A DNA stretch of 64,000 nucleotides from Salvelinus alpinus (lineage: Eukaryota > Chordata > Actinopteri > Salmoniformes > Salmonidae). The stretch lies in NCBI RefSeq assembly GCF_045679555.1, contig NC_092096.1, positions 15,751,867 to 15,815,866 of the forward strand. The letters run 5' to 3'. Under the pieces are notes generated by a model that searched no databases, was not told the DNA's origin, and was given only the letters and a program-made list of their open reading frames with translations. This document shows, piece by piece, positions 1-9,984 of the stretch; the first letter of the stretch is position 1; every line of letters begins with the position of its first letter. Made by a program: the position numbers and the translations under genes.

Positions 1-1283
1 TTTCCGGTCACCTTGCCCTGGTTAAAAGCAGTGGTTCGCGCTTTCAGTTTCACGCGAATGCTGCCGTTAATCCACGGTTTCTGGTTTGGGAATGTTTTAA
101 TCGTTGCTCTGGGTACGACATCGTCAATGCACTTCCTAATGAACTCGCTCACCGAATCTGCATATTCATCATTGTTGTTGTTGGACGCCGTGCGGAACAT
201 ATTCCAATCCGCGTGATCAAAGCAGTCTTGAAGCGTGGATTCAGATTGGTCGGACCAGCGTTGAACAGACCTGAGCGCGGGAGCTTGTAGTTTTAATTTC
301 TGTTTGTAGGCTGGAATCAACAAAATGGAGTCGTGGTCAGCTTTTCCGAAAGGAGGGCGGGGGAGGGCCTTATATGCGTCGCGGAAGTTAGTATAACAAT
401 GGTCCAGAGTTCTGCCAGCCCTGGTCGGACAATCGATGTGCTGATAGAATTTAGGGAGTTTTGTTTTTAGATTAGCCTTGTTAAAATCCCCAGCTACGAT
501 GAATGCAGCCTCAGGGTGTGTGGTTTCCAGTTTACAGAGAGTCAGATAGAGTTCGTTCAGGGCCATCGATGTGTCTGCTTGGGGGGGAATATATACGGCT
601 GTGATTATGACCGAAGTGAATTCCCTTGGTAGATAATGCGGTCTACATTTGATTGTGAGGAGTTCTAGATCAGGTGAACAGAATGACTTTAGTTCCTGAG
701 TGTTGTTATGATGGTCACACCACGTCTCGTTAATCATGAGGCATACCCCCCCGCCCCTCTTCTTACCAGAAAGATGTATGTTTCTGTCTGCGCGATGCGT
801 GAAGAAACCAGCTGGCTGCACCGACTCCGTTAGCGTCTTTTCAGTTAGCCATGTTTCCGTGAAGCAGAGCACGTTGCAATCCCTGATGTCTCTCTCGAAT
901 GTTACCCGTGCTCGGATTTCATCGACCTTATTCTCAAGAGACTGGACATTGGCGAGTAGTATGCTAGGGAGTGGAGCGCGATGTGCTCGTCTCCGAAGCC
1001 TGACCAGGAGACCGCTACGTTTGCCCCTTTTTCGGCGTCGTGTAGCTTCGCCGGCTGGGATCAGGTCCATTGTATTGGGTGGAAGGCAAGACACTGGATC
1101 CGTTTCGGGAAAGTCATATTCCTGGTAGGAAGGGTGGTTAGTTGACGTTAATCGTATATTCAGTAGTTCCTCCCGGCTGTATGTAATGAAACTTAAGATC
1201 ACCCGGGGTACCAATGTAAGAAATAACACATAGAAAAACAAAATACTGCATATTTTCCAAGGAACGCGAAGCGAGGCAGCCAT
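1..1283 (-). mobile_element. Non-LTR retrotransposon ORF2, endonuclease domain (L2/jockey type), partial
   Basis: An open minus-strand frame begins at ATG 1281-1283 (MAASLRVPWKI) and stays open to the left edge, giving at least 427 codons. It encodes the apurinic-type endonuclease (EEP fold) that nicks target DNA during LINE retrotransposition. Visible motifs in order: FTETWL, GGGVCLMIN, AVYIPPQ, VAGDFN, DHCYT, ADHDSILL, then the linker PNQKPWINGSIR that precedes the reverse transcriptase in fish L2/jockey-like elements. The RT lies outside the window. No stop or frameshift was seen in the stretches translated, so this copy may be young. The clade call rests on remembered family motifs; membership in L2, Rex1 or jockey is not settled. 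Confidence 0.82.
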
Positions 1284-1400
1284 CCTGTTCGGCGCCGGAA
1301 GTTCTGTTCTGTGTCGTGAATAAGTGAACAACAAGAAGGTTTCTGCAAGGACAGGTGTAGTTAGATAGCTAGGTGTAGTTAGCTTGCTAGCTACATATTG
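1284..1400 (-). mobile_element. 5' leader of the LINE
   Basis: The sequence just upstream of the LINE start codon, read on the minus strand, contains CTAACTACACCTGTCCTTG followed by CAGAAACCTTCTTG. It closely matches 12770-12880, 25330-25410 and 26490-26585 on the plus strand. It runs into the assembly gap, so the true 5' end of the element is not visible. Confidence 0.6.
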
Positions 1401-1500
1401 NNNNNNNNNNNNNNNNNNNNNNNNNNNNNNNNNNNNNNNNNNNNNNNNNNNNNNNNNNNNNNNNNNNNNNNNNNNNNNNNNNNNNNNNNNNNNNNNNNNN
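1401..1500. other. Assembly gap (100 N)
   Basis: Exactly 100 N, the usual placeholder for a gap of unknown size. Sequence on the two sides should not be assumed to be adjacent in the genome. Confidence 0.98.
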
Positions 1501-2021
1501 AAAAGTACAATAAAAGTTAGTAGAAACATGTCAAACGATGTTTAAAATCAATCCTCAGGTTGTTTTTGTCATAAATAATAATATTTCAACCGGACAAAAG
1601 CTTTGTCAATAGAAAAGGAGAAACAAGAAAGGCGCGCTCCCAATCACGCGCTGGACTCATGTCTGGGAATTTCCACTGTCCACTCATTGAAAGTGCTGTA
1701 TCTCCCTCATTTTTCAGATTAAAAGCCTGAAACAATGCCTAAAGACTGGCCACATATAGAAGAAGCCATAGAGATCGTGAACTGGGTCCTAAGTCTTTGT
1801 ATGGTAGATAGGCTTTCAATGGAAAAACAGCCTTTCAAAATAATAGTACTTCCTGGATGGATTTTCCACAGGTTTTCGCTTGCCATATCAGTTCTGTTAT
1901 ACTCACAGACATTATTTGAACAGTTTTGGAAACTTTAGAGTTTCCTATGCAAATCTATCAATTATATGCATATCCTAGCTTCTGGGCCTGAGTAGCAGGC
2001 AGTTTAATTTGGGCACGCTTT
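1501..2021. other. Non-coding, nothing recognised
   Basis: AT-rich sequence between the gap and the gag fragment. The only open frame (1735-1938, plus) has no recognisable motif and is not called. Confidence 0.5.
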
Positions 2022-2366
2022 TCATCTAAAATTCCAAATGCTGCTCCCTACTCTAGTGAAGTTAAGTTTCTCTTCAGTCAACGTTGAAGCATTTAATATG
2101 TCCTCGGCTTCATCGCCCATAGAGTAGATCTGTGTATTAACTTGAAATGCCTCATTTGTCATGTTTAAGCCTGATGCTACCCTGTACCTTTCAAAGCGCC
2201 TGATCCATTTCAGCCAGTTTTGAATGTCCATACAAGCAAAATTCTCAGGGGGACAAATGCGAAATCCGTCAGCACTAGCCACTGGCCTGTCCGTGTTTGC
2301 GCCAGAGCCCGTTGAACTTGGAGTCGCAAACCCTGAAATCCCGCCAGTTTCTTCCTCTTGCAACAT
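2022..2366 (-). pseudogene. Gag fragment of a Ty3/gypsy-like LTR retrotransposon
   Basis: The 114-codon minus-strand frame contains PPENFACMDIQNWLKWIRRF, then ASGL, QVNTQIYSMGDEAEDIL and LTEEKLNF. This is the conserved N-terminal part of fish gypsy Gag (capsid-like, forms the particle shell). It ends prematurely after the EEKLNF.V motif. No zinc knuckle, protease or polymerase follows, so it is a dead fragment. No LTR was recognised nearby. The family call is by remembered motif, not a search. Confidence 0.6.
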
Positions 2367-2650
2367 GCTGCTTAGCAGTAACTTAGTCCTTGCTCATTAG
2401 CTAGCAAAATAATGATATGCTCTTTTTTATCTCCATCACTGTGCCCTCCCTGCTTTGAAACAGCCTGAATGTTTGATTTACTTGGTACGTCCTTCACGTT
2501 TATATGATTATTAAAACCACTTCTGACAACATGTAGTATTATCTAAAATAAGGACGCACGATAACGAGGTTCTAGCTCCAGCATGTTTATTAACCTAACC
2601 ATCGCATGTCATACATAGGTACGGATACCCCCAAGGGACATCCTAATACA
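2367..2650. other. Non-coding spacer
   Basis: No gene or repeat family was recognised between the gag fragment and the Tc1 remnant. Confidence 0.4.
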
Positions 2651-3346
2651 GCTATGAGACTCGAAATTGAAGTCAGGTGCATCCTGTATCCATTGATCAT
2701 CCTTGAGATTGATTGGAGTCCACCTGTGGTAAATTCAATTGTTTGGACATGATTTGGAAAGGCGCACACCTGTCTATATAAGGTCCCACAGTTGACAGTA
2801 CATGTCAGAACAAAAACCAAGCCATGAAGGAAGTGTCCATAGAGCTCCGAAACAGGATTGTGTCGAGGCACAGAGCTGGGGAAGTGTACCAAAAAATGTT
2901 TGCAGCATTGAAGGTCCCAAAGAACAGTGTCCTCCATTTTTAAATGGAAGAATTTTAGAACCACCAAGACTTCCCTGTCTGCCAGGACAAACTGAGCAAT
3001 CGGGGTAGAAAACCGATGGTCACTCTGACGGCACTCCAGAATTCCTCTGTGGAGATGGTAGAACCTTCCCGAAAGAGAACCATCTCTGCAGCACTCCTAA
3101 TCAGGTAGTGGGCAGACGGAAGCCACTCCTTTGTAAAAGGCACGACAGCCTGCTTGGAGTTTGCCAAAAGACACCTAAAGACTCAGACCACGAGAAACAA
3201 GATTCTCTGATCTGATGAAACCAAGTTTGAACATGGTGGTGGCAGCATCATGCTGTGGGGATGTTTTTCACCTTCCAACAGGACAATGAACTTAAGCACA
3301 CAGTTAAGACAGTGGCTTCGGGACTTGTCTCAATGTCTTTGAATGT
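2651..3346 (+). mobile_element. Tc1/mariner transposon remnant (salmonid Tc1-like family 1)
   Basis: Plus-strand sequence matches the salmonid Tc1-like transposon that normally encodes a ~340-residue DDE transposase. It runs from the 5' non-coding part (CTATGAGACTCGAAATTGA, GGTCCCACAGTTGACAG) through the start region, the SSVEM stretch and the KRHMTAR-like region to the distal CTTCGGGACTTGTCT. Several large internal deletions and frameshifts remove the catalytic core, so no transposase can be made. Inverted repeats are absent. The 3' side stops at the start of the large direct duplication. Confidence 0.8.
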
Positions 3347-3357
3347 CATAGTTTTCA

Positions 3358-3636
3358 TCGTTATTTCATGAGATGGGTGGACCAAGGAGAAGGACAAGAA
3401 AGGTTAACACTTTTTGTGCAATAATACATGTTTTCATTATACCACTGGCTGTAAATGTGTGTTAACGAATGATTACAGGAAAATGTTAAGGAGTGTGGAG
3501 GAGCATCACAGATCTACCTGTCTGTCCCTCTCTTGCTCACCTGTCTCACTGCCTCCTTCGCCTGTCTCACGGCCTCCACGCTGGTCTTCGATGACAGACA
3601 GGCAGCTACCTAGCCTAAACCCCGCCCTTCTCTGAA
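3358..3636 (+). pseudogene. Partial plus-strand exon pair, paralogous to the proline-rich gene (copy A)
   Basis: The sequence around 3374-3435 (GGACCAAGGAGAAGGACAAG, then AAAG/GT donor and TTGTGCAAT) resembles the end of exon 2 and the start of intron 2 of the proline-rich gene, but on the opposite strand. An acceptor (GATTACAG) at about 3478 is followed by an open stretch with RSVEEHHRST and RQLPSLNPALL ending at a TGA near 3636. It has no upstream exons because the duplication boundary lies just before it. It may be the 3' end of an older, convergently oriented paralogue. Expression is unknown. Confidence 0.35.
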
Positions 3637-4977
3637 TTGGAATCTCCCTGGAATGTTCCAGAATGCCTGAACTTAGAATGCCTGCAGCTGTTTCCATTAT
3701 CTGTTGACTGACTCCATGTTTGATGACTTTACAATCACAGAGAGCTGTTGACTTCAGATGCTTGATGACTTTCAAACATAACCACCAAAGTTGTGCTTCT
3801 TTGGACAACCGTTCTAAAACCATGAAAGGGCTTTTTGGTTTCTTCTTCTTCTTCAGTGTCTTATAAGAGAACATTATAGTGTTTCTGTGCAAAAGGAAAC
3901 ATGCTTATTTGACCGTGGAAAGATCCAGTATCTCCAATATTATTCCAAAGGACTTGACTTTGCAATAAGACCATCAGTCTGTGGATGATGTGTTTTATAA
4001 ATGGTTTTGATGAAATAATACTCTGGATTCATGCATGTGTATGTCTGTTTCCCTTAAGCCATGAAATGGAGGATGAACCTTGGAAAAGGCAGAGGCATCT
4101 TTGAACAGTGATACAATTCAGATAGTGGAATCAGGGACCTCTGCTGGTTGGAATATGACATTGCAGGATGGTGATGAATCAAGGGGAGACTGGCTGGCTG
4201 CTGAAGGATGGATGAACACAATGGACTCAACTTCCACATTGTTCTGTTCATAACTCATCAGTCTTTGGTTTACGAACCACAAACACATCAAGTATCTACT
4301 ATTAAATGTGGGCTGGGTTTTCACTGTTGGAAATGGATGGACTGTTTCAGGAAAAACCTTCAAGTCACATATCATATATGCAATCTAAGACTTACTAAAC
4401 CAGTTGACTTAGTTGGCTTACTGCAAAACAAGAACCATTACTGACCACCTACTTCTGTGATGGACTACTAGGTGAAACAGTCATTCTGTTAGAAGGAACA
4501 ATGTTACAATGTGATGATATCAGGATCTCCAAGGTGTTTTTTCATCTGAGTTTTACTGTTTGACTCCAAAGACTTTTATGATGGTTTATAGTTTTTATCT
4601 AAATTCATGCATTAAATTGTTATATTTTTCATGACATAATCTCTTCTGTTTAATTCAAATGCCTTTAGTGATGAATTAAATGAGTATAAAATGCATCATT
4701 AAATATAATACGATGGGATACTACTAGTATTGTTGCTGGACATTAAACAGTCCTGTAAGATGTCACTGTCTAGTGATATTCTAAGTGGTCTTTTTTAGCA
4801 GTCTGTCCCTTTCACTTTGACAGTGATGCTGTAATGATGTCATATCATCATGTGGTAACTGTCCTCATGATGCAGTATTGTTGATAAAAGATGCTGTTGT
4901 CCATGTGTATGTATGTAATGTGATTGACATGTCCTGAGTCCTGTGTGTCTTCTGTGTGTCTGGGTGGTGTTTGTCCC
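3637..4977. other. Intergenic, no gene recognised
   Basis: AT-rich sequence between the plus-strand exon remnant and a MITE. It includes one unit (around 4452-4510) of the 54-bp repeat that is expanded to four units in copy B at 17193-17402. The open frames at 4054-4444 lie on both strands without motifs and are not called. Confidence 0.5.
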
Positions 4978-5056
4978 AAATGGTACCCTTTTCCCCTATG
5001 TAGTGCACTACTTTTGACCAGGGCCCATAGGGAATAGGGTACCATTTGGAACACAG
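4972..5056. repeat. Palindromic salmonid MITE-like repeat
   Basis: An imperfect inverted repeat: CCCAAATGGTACCCTTTTCC at the left is mirrored by GGGAATAGGGTACCATTTGG at the right, with TAGTGCACTACTTTTGACCA near the centre. The same element occurs at 29515-29605, 29757-29880 and in part at 48112-48172, and its centre is amplified at 44010-44640. It is non-coding and presumably moved by a DNA transposase in trans. Confidence 0.7.
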
Positions 5057-5913
5057 TCTGAGAGTCTAGGAGGCAATATGATTCACACAGCACAGTTTGA
5101 TTGACATGTAGGATCATCTGGATAAATAATAATACAATGAATAAACTTCCCCTTTATTTTAAAGTTGTTCTCAGTTTTGATGCTTGAATTTTATCCATGT
5201 TATTTATCCTGTCAGTTATGACATGTTTTGTCCTGTATCATCTTATAATTAACATATTCATCAGTGTATGTACTCAAAACTCCAAAGATTTTATTTTCTT
5301 CAAGGCTTTTATTTTTATTTCTGTAATGCTTCAGGGAAATGTAGAGACAAGGTCCTGGACAGTAACAGGATTATAGTATTTCTGTCTGAGACACTGTCAT
5401 CATAGAGATCTAGTCGTTTATTTAGATTAGGGTTGGGGTCAATTCCTTTACAATTCAGGAAGTAAACTGAAAGTCCAAATCCAATTTTCCTCAATGCCTC
5501 TCTATGAGAAAATGTCAGTTTATATCCTGTATGGACTTTGAACTGACCCCAACACTGATCTAGAGATAAGTCAGTGACTGTAGACCTCTTGGGGGGGTAG
5601 AGGGGAGGGGAGGCAGGGTGCAGCGGTCCTCTTGGGGGAGTAGTGGTTAAGGGAGGGGAGGCAGGAGGCAGTGGTCCTCTTGGGGGAGTAGTAGTGAGGG
5701 AGACAGAGGACAGTCCAGTCTGATCACTGGAGGTTCTCTTGTTGCAGAGATGGTCTATAGAAGCCTTTTAGTAGCTGACATTCCTAACCTCAACTGAGAG
5801 TGTCTCTGTCCCTCTGATGGCCCTGTTGGTGTCCACTCTGTCTCTCTGTGTGTGTCCTGTTCTTCGCTGTCAGGGACAAAGGGGGGTTGTTGTGGAAATT
5901 GAGGGGGGTGGGG
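5057..5913 (-). other. Presumed 3' UTR/downstream region of proline-rich gene copy A
   Basis: Directly downstream of the stop codon at 5914. Minus-strand AATAAA candidates lie near 5405-5420. A short imperfect tandem repeat (GCGGTCCTCTTGGGGGAGTA type) occupies 5588-5700. The transcript end cannot be fixed by reading. Confidence 0.4.
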
Positions 5914-6233
5914 TTAGTAGTCTTTTGGCAGCATGACCCTGCGGCCCCCCATGAAATGACATAAGGTGATCTTCCTTCTGAAAGGAATGTTGTCCAGGGC
6001 CTCCACTGCCACCCTCTTGTTGCCCCTGACGCTGCTCTCCTCCTGGTCGTACATGGGGCACATGTAGGCGGTTCGCCTCAGGGCGTAGATGTCCACCTCG
6101 TCCTCGTCGTCCCACGGCTGGTAGGGCTGCTGGGAGGGAACGGCCGACTTGACCAGACGGGGCCTCATCATGGCCAGCTCTAGGTCACGGGGGATATGCC
6201 TCAGGCCCAGGCTAGACCTCTGGACTCTGACTC
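5914..6233 (-). CDS. Proline-rich gene of unknown function, copy A, last coding exon
   Basis: The exon is entered at AAAG/GAGTC (6233) in phase 1, which fits the phase-1 donor of exon 2. It encodes 105 residues plus the shared glycine, ending in GRRVMLPKDY and a stop at 5914. The C-terminus is the most protein-like and probably conserved part: RVQRSSLGLRHIPRDLELAM, then QPWDDEDEVDIYALRRTA, CPMYDQEESSVRGNKR and DNIPFRRKITLCHFMGGRR. Copy B encodes almost the same sequence with two fewer acidic residues. I do not recognise the family. The acceptor has a weak pyrimidine tract, so the exact start could be a few codons downstream. Confidence 0.65.
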
Positions 6234-6397
6234 CTTTAAATTACATTACATCAGGTTACATTCATTTATTAGTCATTCATTTATTTGCGTGGTGTTCAAA
6301 TCATCTTCCTGGTCGTACATCAGCATAAACATACATTATACAACATTGACGATATATTCAATAGACAAAATGTGTCATTGCACAAAGAAGTGTTCAC
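6234..6397 (-). other. Intron 2 of proline-rich gene copy A
   Basis: A short intron (164 bp) with donor AAAG/GTGAACA and acceptor TTTAAAG. The equivalent intron in copy B is 154 bp (18466-18619) with donor AAAG/GTTAGCA. Confidence 0.6.
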
Positions 6398-7714
6398 CTT
6401 TCTTTCTCTTCTTCTTGGTCCTTTCATCCCAGGCGTTGGCACTGACAAGGGACACGTTTCCCTGGCCCAGGGAGGGCAGCAGTTTGGGCCGGGGGGCCAC
6501 CGGGGGTTTGGGGACCTTTGGAGGAGGAGCATCCCTCTGGGCTCTCCTGGCCAGCAGGGGTCCTGTCTGGACGAAGGCTTTAGGCTTGATGATGTCCCTG
6601 GGTGGGCTGCTGCTCCTTCTGGCAGCCTCCTCTGGCTGAGCAGCTTTCGGCATGGAGAGAGCAAACACATTGTTGCTGAAGCTGCATGAATCTGAAAGGG
6701 CCAGCTCCTCCAGGGTCACAGGACAGGTAGGATGGGACTCAGGCTGGACCAGGTCCACAGTTCTGGTAGTGATGCTCACAGGACTGGTAGGTTGGGACTC
6801 AAGCATAACGGGACAAACAGGATTACTGGGCTTCACTTTTCTCCTAGTGGTGCGTCGAGGGTTGCTAGGCCTCCCCTCAGGCCTGGAAGGCTGTAAGTCA
6901 GGCTGGACCAGGCCAACTGGTCTAACAGGCCGTCTAGTGGGGCGTCGAGGGTTGCTTGGCCTCCCCTCAGGCCTGGAAGGCTGTAAGTCAGGCTGGACCA
7001 GGCCAACGGGGTTAACAGGCCGTCTAGTGCTGCTTCGAGGGTTGCTTGGCCTCCCCTCAGGTCTTAATGGCTGTACGTCAGGCTGGACCAGGCCAACAGG
7101 GCTAACAGGCCGTCTAGTGGGGCGTCGAGGGTTGCTTGGCCTCTCCTCAGGTCTTGATGGCTGTACTTCAGGCTGGACCAGGCCAACTGGTCTAACAGGC
7201 CGTCTAGTGGGGCATCGAGGGTTGCTAGGCCTCCCATCAGGTCTAGTGATGCTGACAGGGATTCTAGGTGTCATCTCATGCTGGTGCAGGCTCTCTGGGC
7301 TGCTGGGCCGGGAGTCAGGTAGAAGCTTGTAGTTCTTCAGAACCTCAGTGAAGGAGAGATCCTTGTTGCGCTTGCGTCTATTGGTTTTGGCAGGCAGCTG
7401 GGAGTTGCTGCTGTTAAACCAACCGGGAGACTCACGGCATCCATCCTGGACAGGAACTAGGGACTGGAGGTCTCTCCTCTTTCTGTGGGCAGCTCTGGGC
7501 CTCTTGGGACAGATTTCATCAGGAGGGGGAGCCCGAGGTACAACATGCAGGGAGGGGAACGCTGAGGGCCTGAAAGAGGAGGCCATCACTGGGGCCTGGC
7601 TGACCCCTTCTCTCTCCAGCAGCACTCTGTTAGAAGGACAGAGTAGCGGAACACCGGTGGACCTTGGTCCTCCAGACCTATTCAGGTTGGGCCTCCTATT
7701 CATCATTCACTGGT
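6398..7714 (-). CDS. Proline-rich repeat protein of unknown function, copy A, main coding exon
   Basis: The acceptor CTGCAG lies just above 7714. The start ATG is at 7706 (MMNRRPNLNRSGGP) and the donor follows 6398, giving 436 codons plus one base. The protein is basic and proline-rich, with no signal peptide or membrane segment. The N-terminal ~95 residues are unique (KTNRRKRNKDLSFTEVLKNY follows further on). Then come four full and some partial 30-residue repeats of the form RPSNPRRPTRRPV..PVGLVQPD..PSRPEG, encoded by a 90-bp minisatellite. A Pro/Val-rich stretch, the segment EELALSDSCSFSNNVFALSM and a basic end TKKKRKK follow. The long antisense frame on the plus strand is a shadow of the repeat. 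A nuclear or cytoskeletal scaffold role is possible, but nothing in the sequence proves a function. Confidence 0.65.
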
Positions 7715-8038
7715 CTGCAGTATTCTTATCAGAATGCTCCTTCTAGTCTTGAATACTTGGAATAGGAAGTGGCTTTCAGCACAATTAAATTCTATAAAAA
7801 GAGAGCCACAGAAACATCTTTGTTTAGTATTTGGGGAAATTCTAAAAATGTTTTACTGTCTTTCTAATTTCATCAAATTCAGTTCTGAGTTGAAATAATT
7901 ATTTGTGACAAGATATATCCATTAAAATGTAACAACTTTGTTCAATTATTCATGCCTAATAGCCTAGCTATAACTGGTGCTCAATAAAACTGTCTATCCC
8001 CTCATTTATCCAATAAACAGGCAGACAGGCGTACTTAC
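7715..8038 (-). other. Intron 1 of proline-rich gene copy A
   Basis: Bounded by donor CG/GTAAGTACG at 8038-8037 and acceptor ACTGCAG at 7720-7715. AT-rich. Copy B has the matching intron at 19943-20271. Confidence 0.55.
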
Positions 8039-8200
8039 CGTTCACCTTGTACTTCAATCAGCTAATGATCCGTCATTTCACCAGTGGCAGCTTGGTGTTC
8101 GATCATTACGTCATCAGAGGCATTTTGTATTGTGACGCAACAATGCCAAGCATCAACCTTCCTGTCATGGCTGCTCCTGTAGTTTGATAGTCAACGAAGT
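8039..8200 (-). other. Probable non-coding first exon of proline-rich gene copy A
   Basis: A strong donor (CG/GTAAGT) ends this exon at 8039. The 5' boundary is a guess. There is no in-frame start codon before exon 2, so it is likely 5' UTR. Confidence 0.4.
8104..8145 (-). promoter_or_regulatory. CRE-like sites near the presumed start of copy A
   Basis: The minus strand reads GATGACGTAATGATC and, about 30 bp further upstream, GTTGCGTCACAATAC. Both contain TGACG-type CREB/ATF half-sites, close to the presumed transcription start. They are kept in copy B (around 20337-20380). No TATA box was identified. This is motif evidence only. Confidence 0.3.
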
Positions 8201-9173
8201 GTCTTAATCAATCAGACAATCAAACCATCAATGAATGACTGAATTAATGAAGCAATTTCTAATAAATCAGCTTAAGTGTACTGACATAATTAATGGATGA
8301 GACTAACAATTACGAAAACGCATCAAATCAATGATGCGTAAAAGTAGACATAGTAAAGTTCGAAAACGAACCACTTTAGTGGGTCAATAAACTAGCCAAG
8401 ACTTTGGGCGAGGTATATTTGTCCCTATACTGTAGGGCAGGCTCCTTATATATGAGGAACCTGCGACCAGAAAGACTGTTCTAACGTTTTATAAAAAATA
8501 ATCCAACAGGCCATCTTCTTCTGTATACGCGTCTTACTCTTTCCTGTGTTCATCACCCTCGACTAGATATATCTATTCTGTGGCCACCACACGTTTTATA
8601 TGTCACGTTTGTCTTGTAGCTGACAGTGGGGTGCAGACAGGAGCGCAGTTCAGCTCACACAAAGGCGCGGACTGGGGGAATCCGACATGGAGACCTGACG
8701 CCACTTTTACGCGCACTTTCGGATTGGCATACTTTAAAATGAACATAAATATAATCGTAACATACTGGAGGTTGGGCTAAGTGTTCAAGTGTTGGATTTA
8801 CACATTTTAATATAGAGAAATATAGTCTAATAGTGGATCGGCCTACTGTATATCGGCAGTGTTGGTGTGGTAAATAAAACTGCTGATATGCTTTGGCCTG
8901 TATTCTTTTTGCATGTTATTCTTTTTTAAATATTTCGGGAATTCCTTCTAATTTATGAACCAATTACTTATTCAATAATTCGTGTATTTATTTAGCTTAT
9001 CTTGTTTACATGAAATACCCTATGGCATGACCATATAAATAAGAATGAATAGAACAGATATGGAAGCTCTAACCCTGTCAATTGACTGGTATTTATATTT
9101 ATTTAGGATCCCCATTCATTCTTGCCAAGGCAGCATCTACTCTTCCTGGGGTCCAGCAACATTGAGGCAGTTA
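8201..9173. other. Upstream flank of proline-rich gene copy A
   Basis: AT-rich sequence, strongly conserved with 20430-21400 in copy B. No gene was recognised. The short open frames at 8580-8780 and 9045-9293 have no motif. Confidence 0.45.
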
Positions 9174-9860
9174 CGGTGCATTCAAAAAGTATTCAGACCC
9201 CTTGACTTTTTCGACATTTTGTTACGTTACAGGCTTATTCTAAAATGGTTGAATAACGTTTTATCTAATTTATTATTTTTAAAAAGTATTTAAAAAAGTA
9301 TTTACATAAGTATTCAGACTCTTTGCTATGAGACTCGAAATTAAACCCAGGTGCATCCTGTTTCCATCGCTCCTGAGTTCATCTGTGGAGATGGGAGAAC
9401 CTTCCAGAAAGAGAACCATATCTGCAGCACTCCGGCTAATAAAGGGTTTTATGGTAGAGTGGGCAGACGGAAGCCACTCCTCAGTAAAAGACACATGACA
9501 GCCCGCTTGGAGTTTGCCAAAAGGCACCTAAAGACTCTCAGACCATGAGAAACAAGATTCTCTGGTCTGAGGAAACCAAGGTTGAACATGATGGTGGCAA
9601 CATCATGCTGTGGGGATGTTTTTCAGCGGCAGGACCTGGGAGACTAGTCAGAATCGAGGGAAAGATGAACAGAGCAAAGTACAGAGAGGTCCTTGATGAA
9701 AAGCTGCTCCAGATCGCTCAGACTGGGGCGAAGGAACAGCTTCCAACAGGACAATGAACCTAATCACACAGCCAAGACAACGCAGGAGTGGCTTCGGGAC
9801 TCTGAATGTCCTTGAGTGTCCTTTGCCTTGATGACAGCTTTGCACACGTTTTATTTTTAT
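9174..9860 (+). mobile_element. Chimeric Tc1-like transposon remnant, copy A
   Basis: Begins with a Tc1 terminal-repeat sequence (GGTGCATTCAAAAAGTATTC, CATTTTGTTACGTTACAG), then the transposase region with ACCATGAGAAACAAGATTCT and ATCATGCTGTGGGGATGTTT. Large deletions remove parts of the DNA-binding and catalytic regions. The last part, CTTTGCCTTGATGACAGCTT followed by TGCACAC at about 9822-9849, belongs to a different Tc1 family (the one at 15262-16537). The remnant is therefore a fusion of two families. Confidence 0.75.
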
Positions 9861-9984
9861 TTAAGGGAACGATCAGCTTATTATTGTGGACAGATTGTTG
9901 CTTCCATCAATGTAATTGTCTGCATCATTTTCAATCCCCCATATATTTTGGGGGGTAAATATATATATACACATATCTATATAG

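Noticed and set aside
3506-3892. 128-codon minus-strand frame
   Set aside because: No motif, Lys-run from AAG repeat, not conserved as an open frame in copy B.
6652-7332. 226-codon plus-strand frame opposite the proline-rich exon
   Set aside because: Shadow of the 90-bp coding repeat; the minus frame has splice sites and a conserved last exon. The 439-codon frame at 18637-19956 is the same case.
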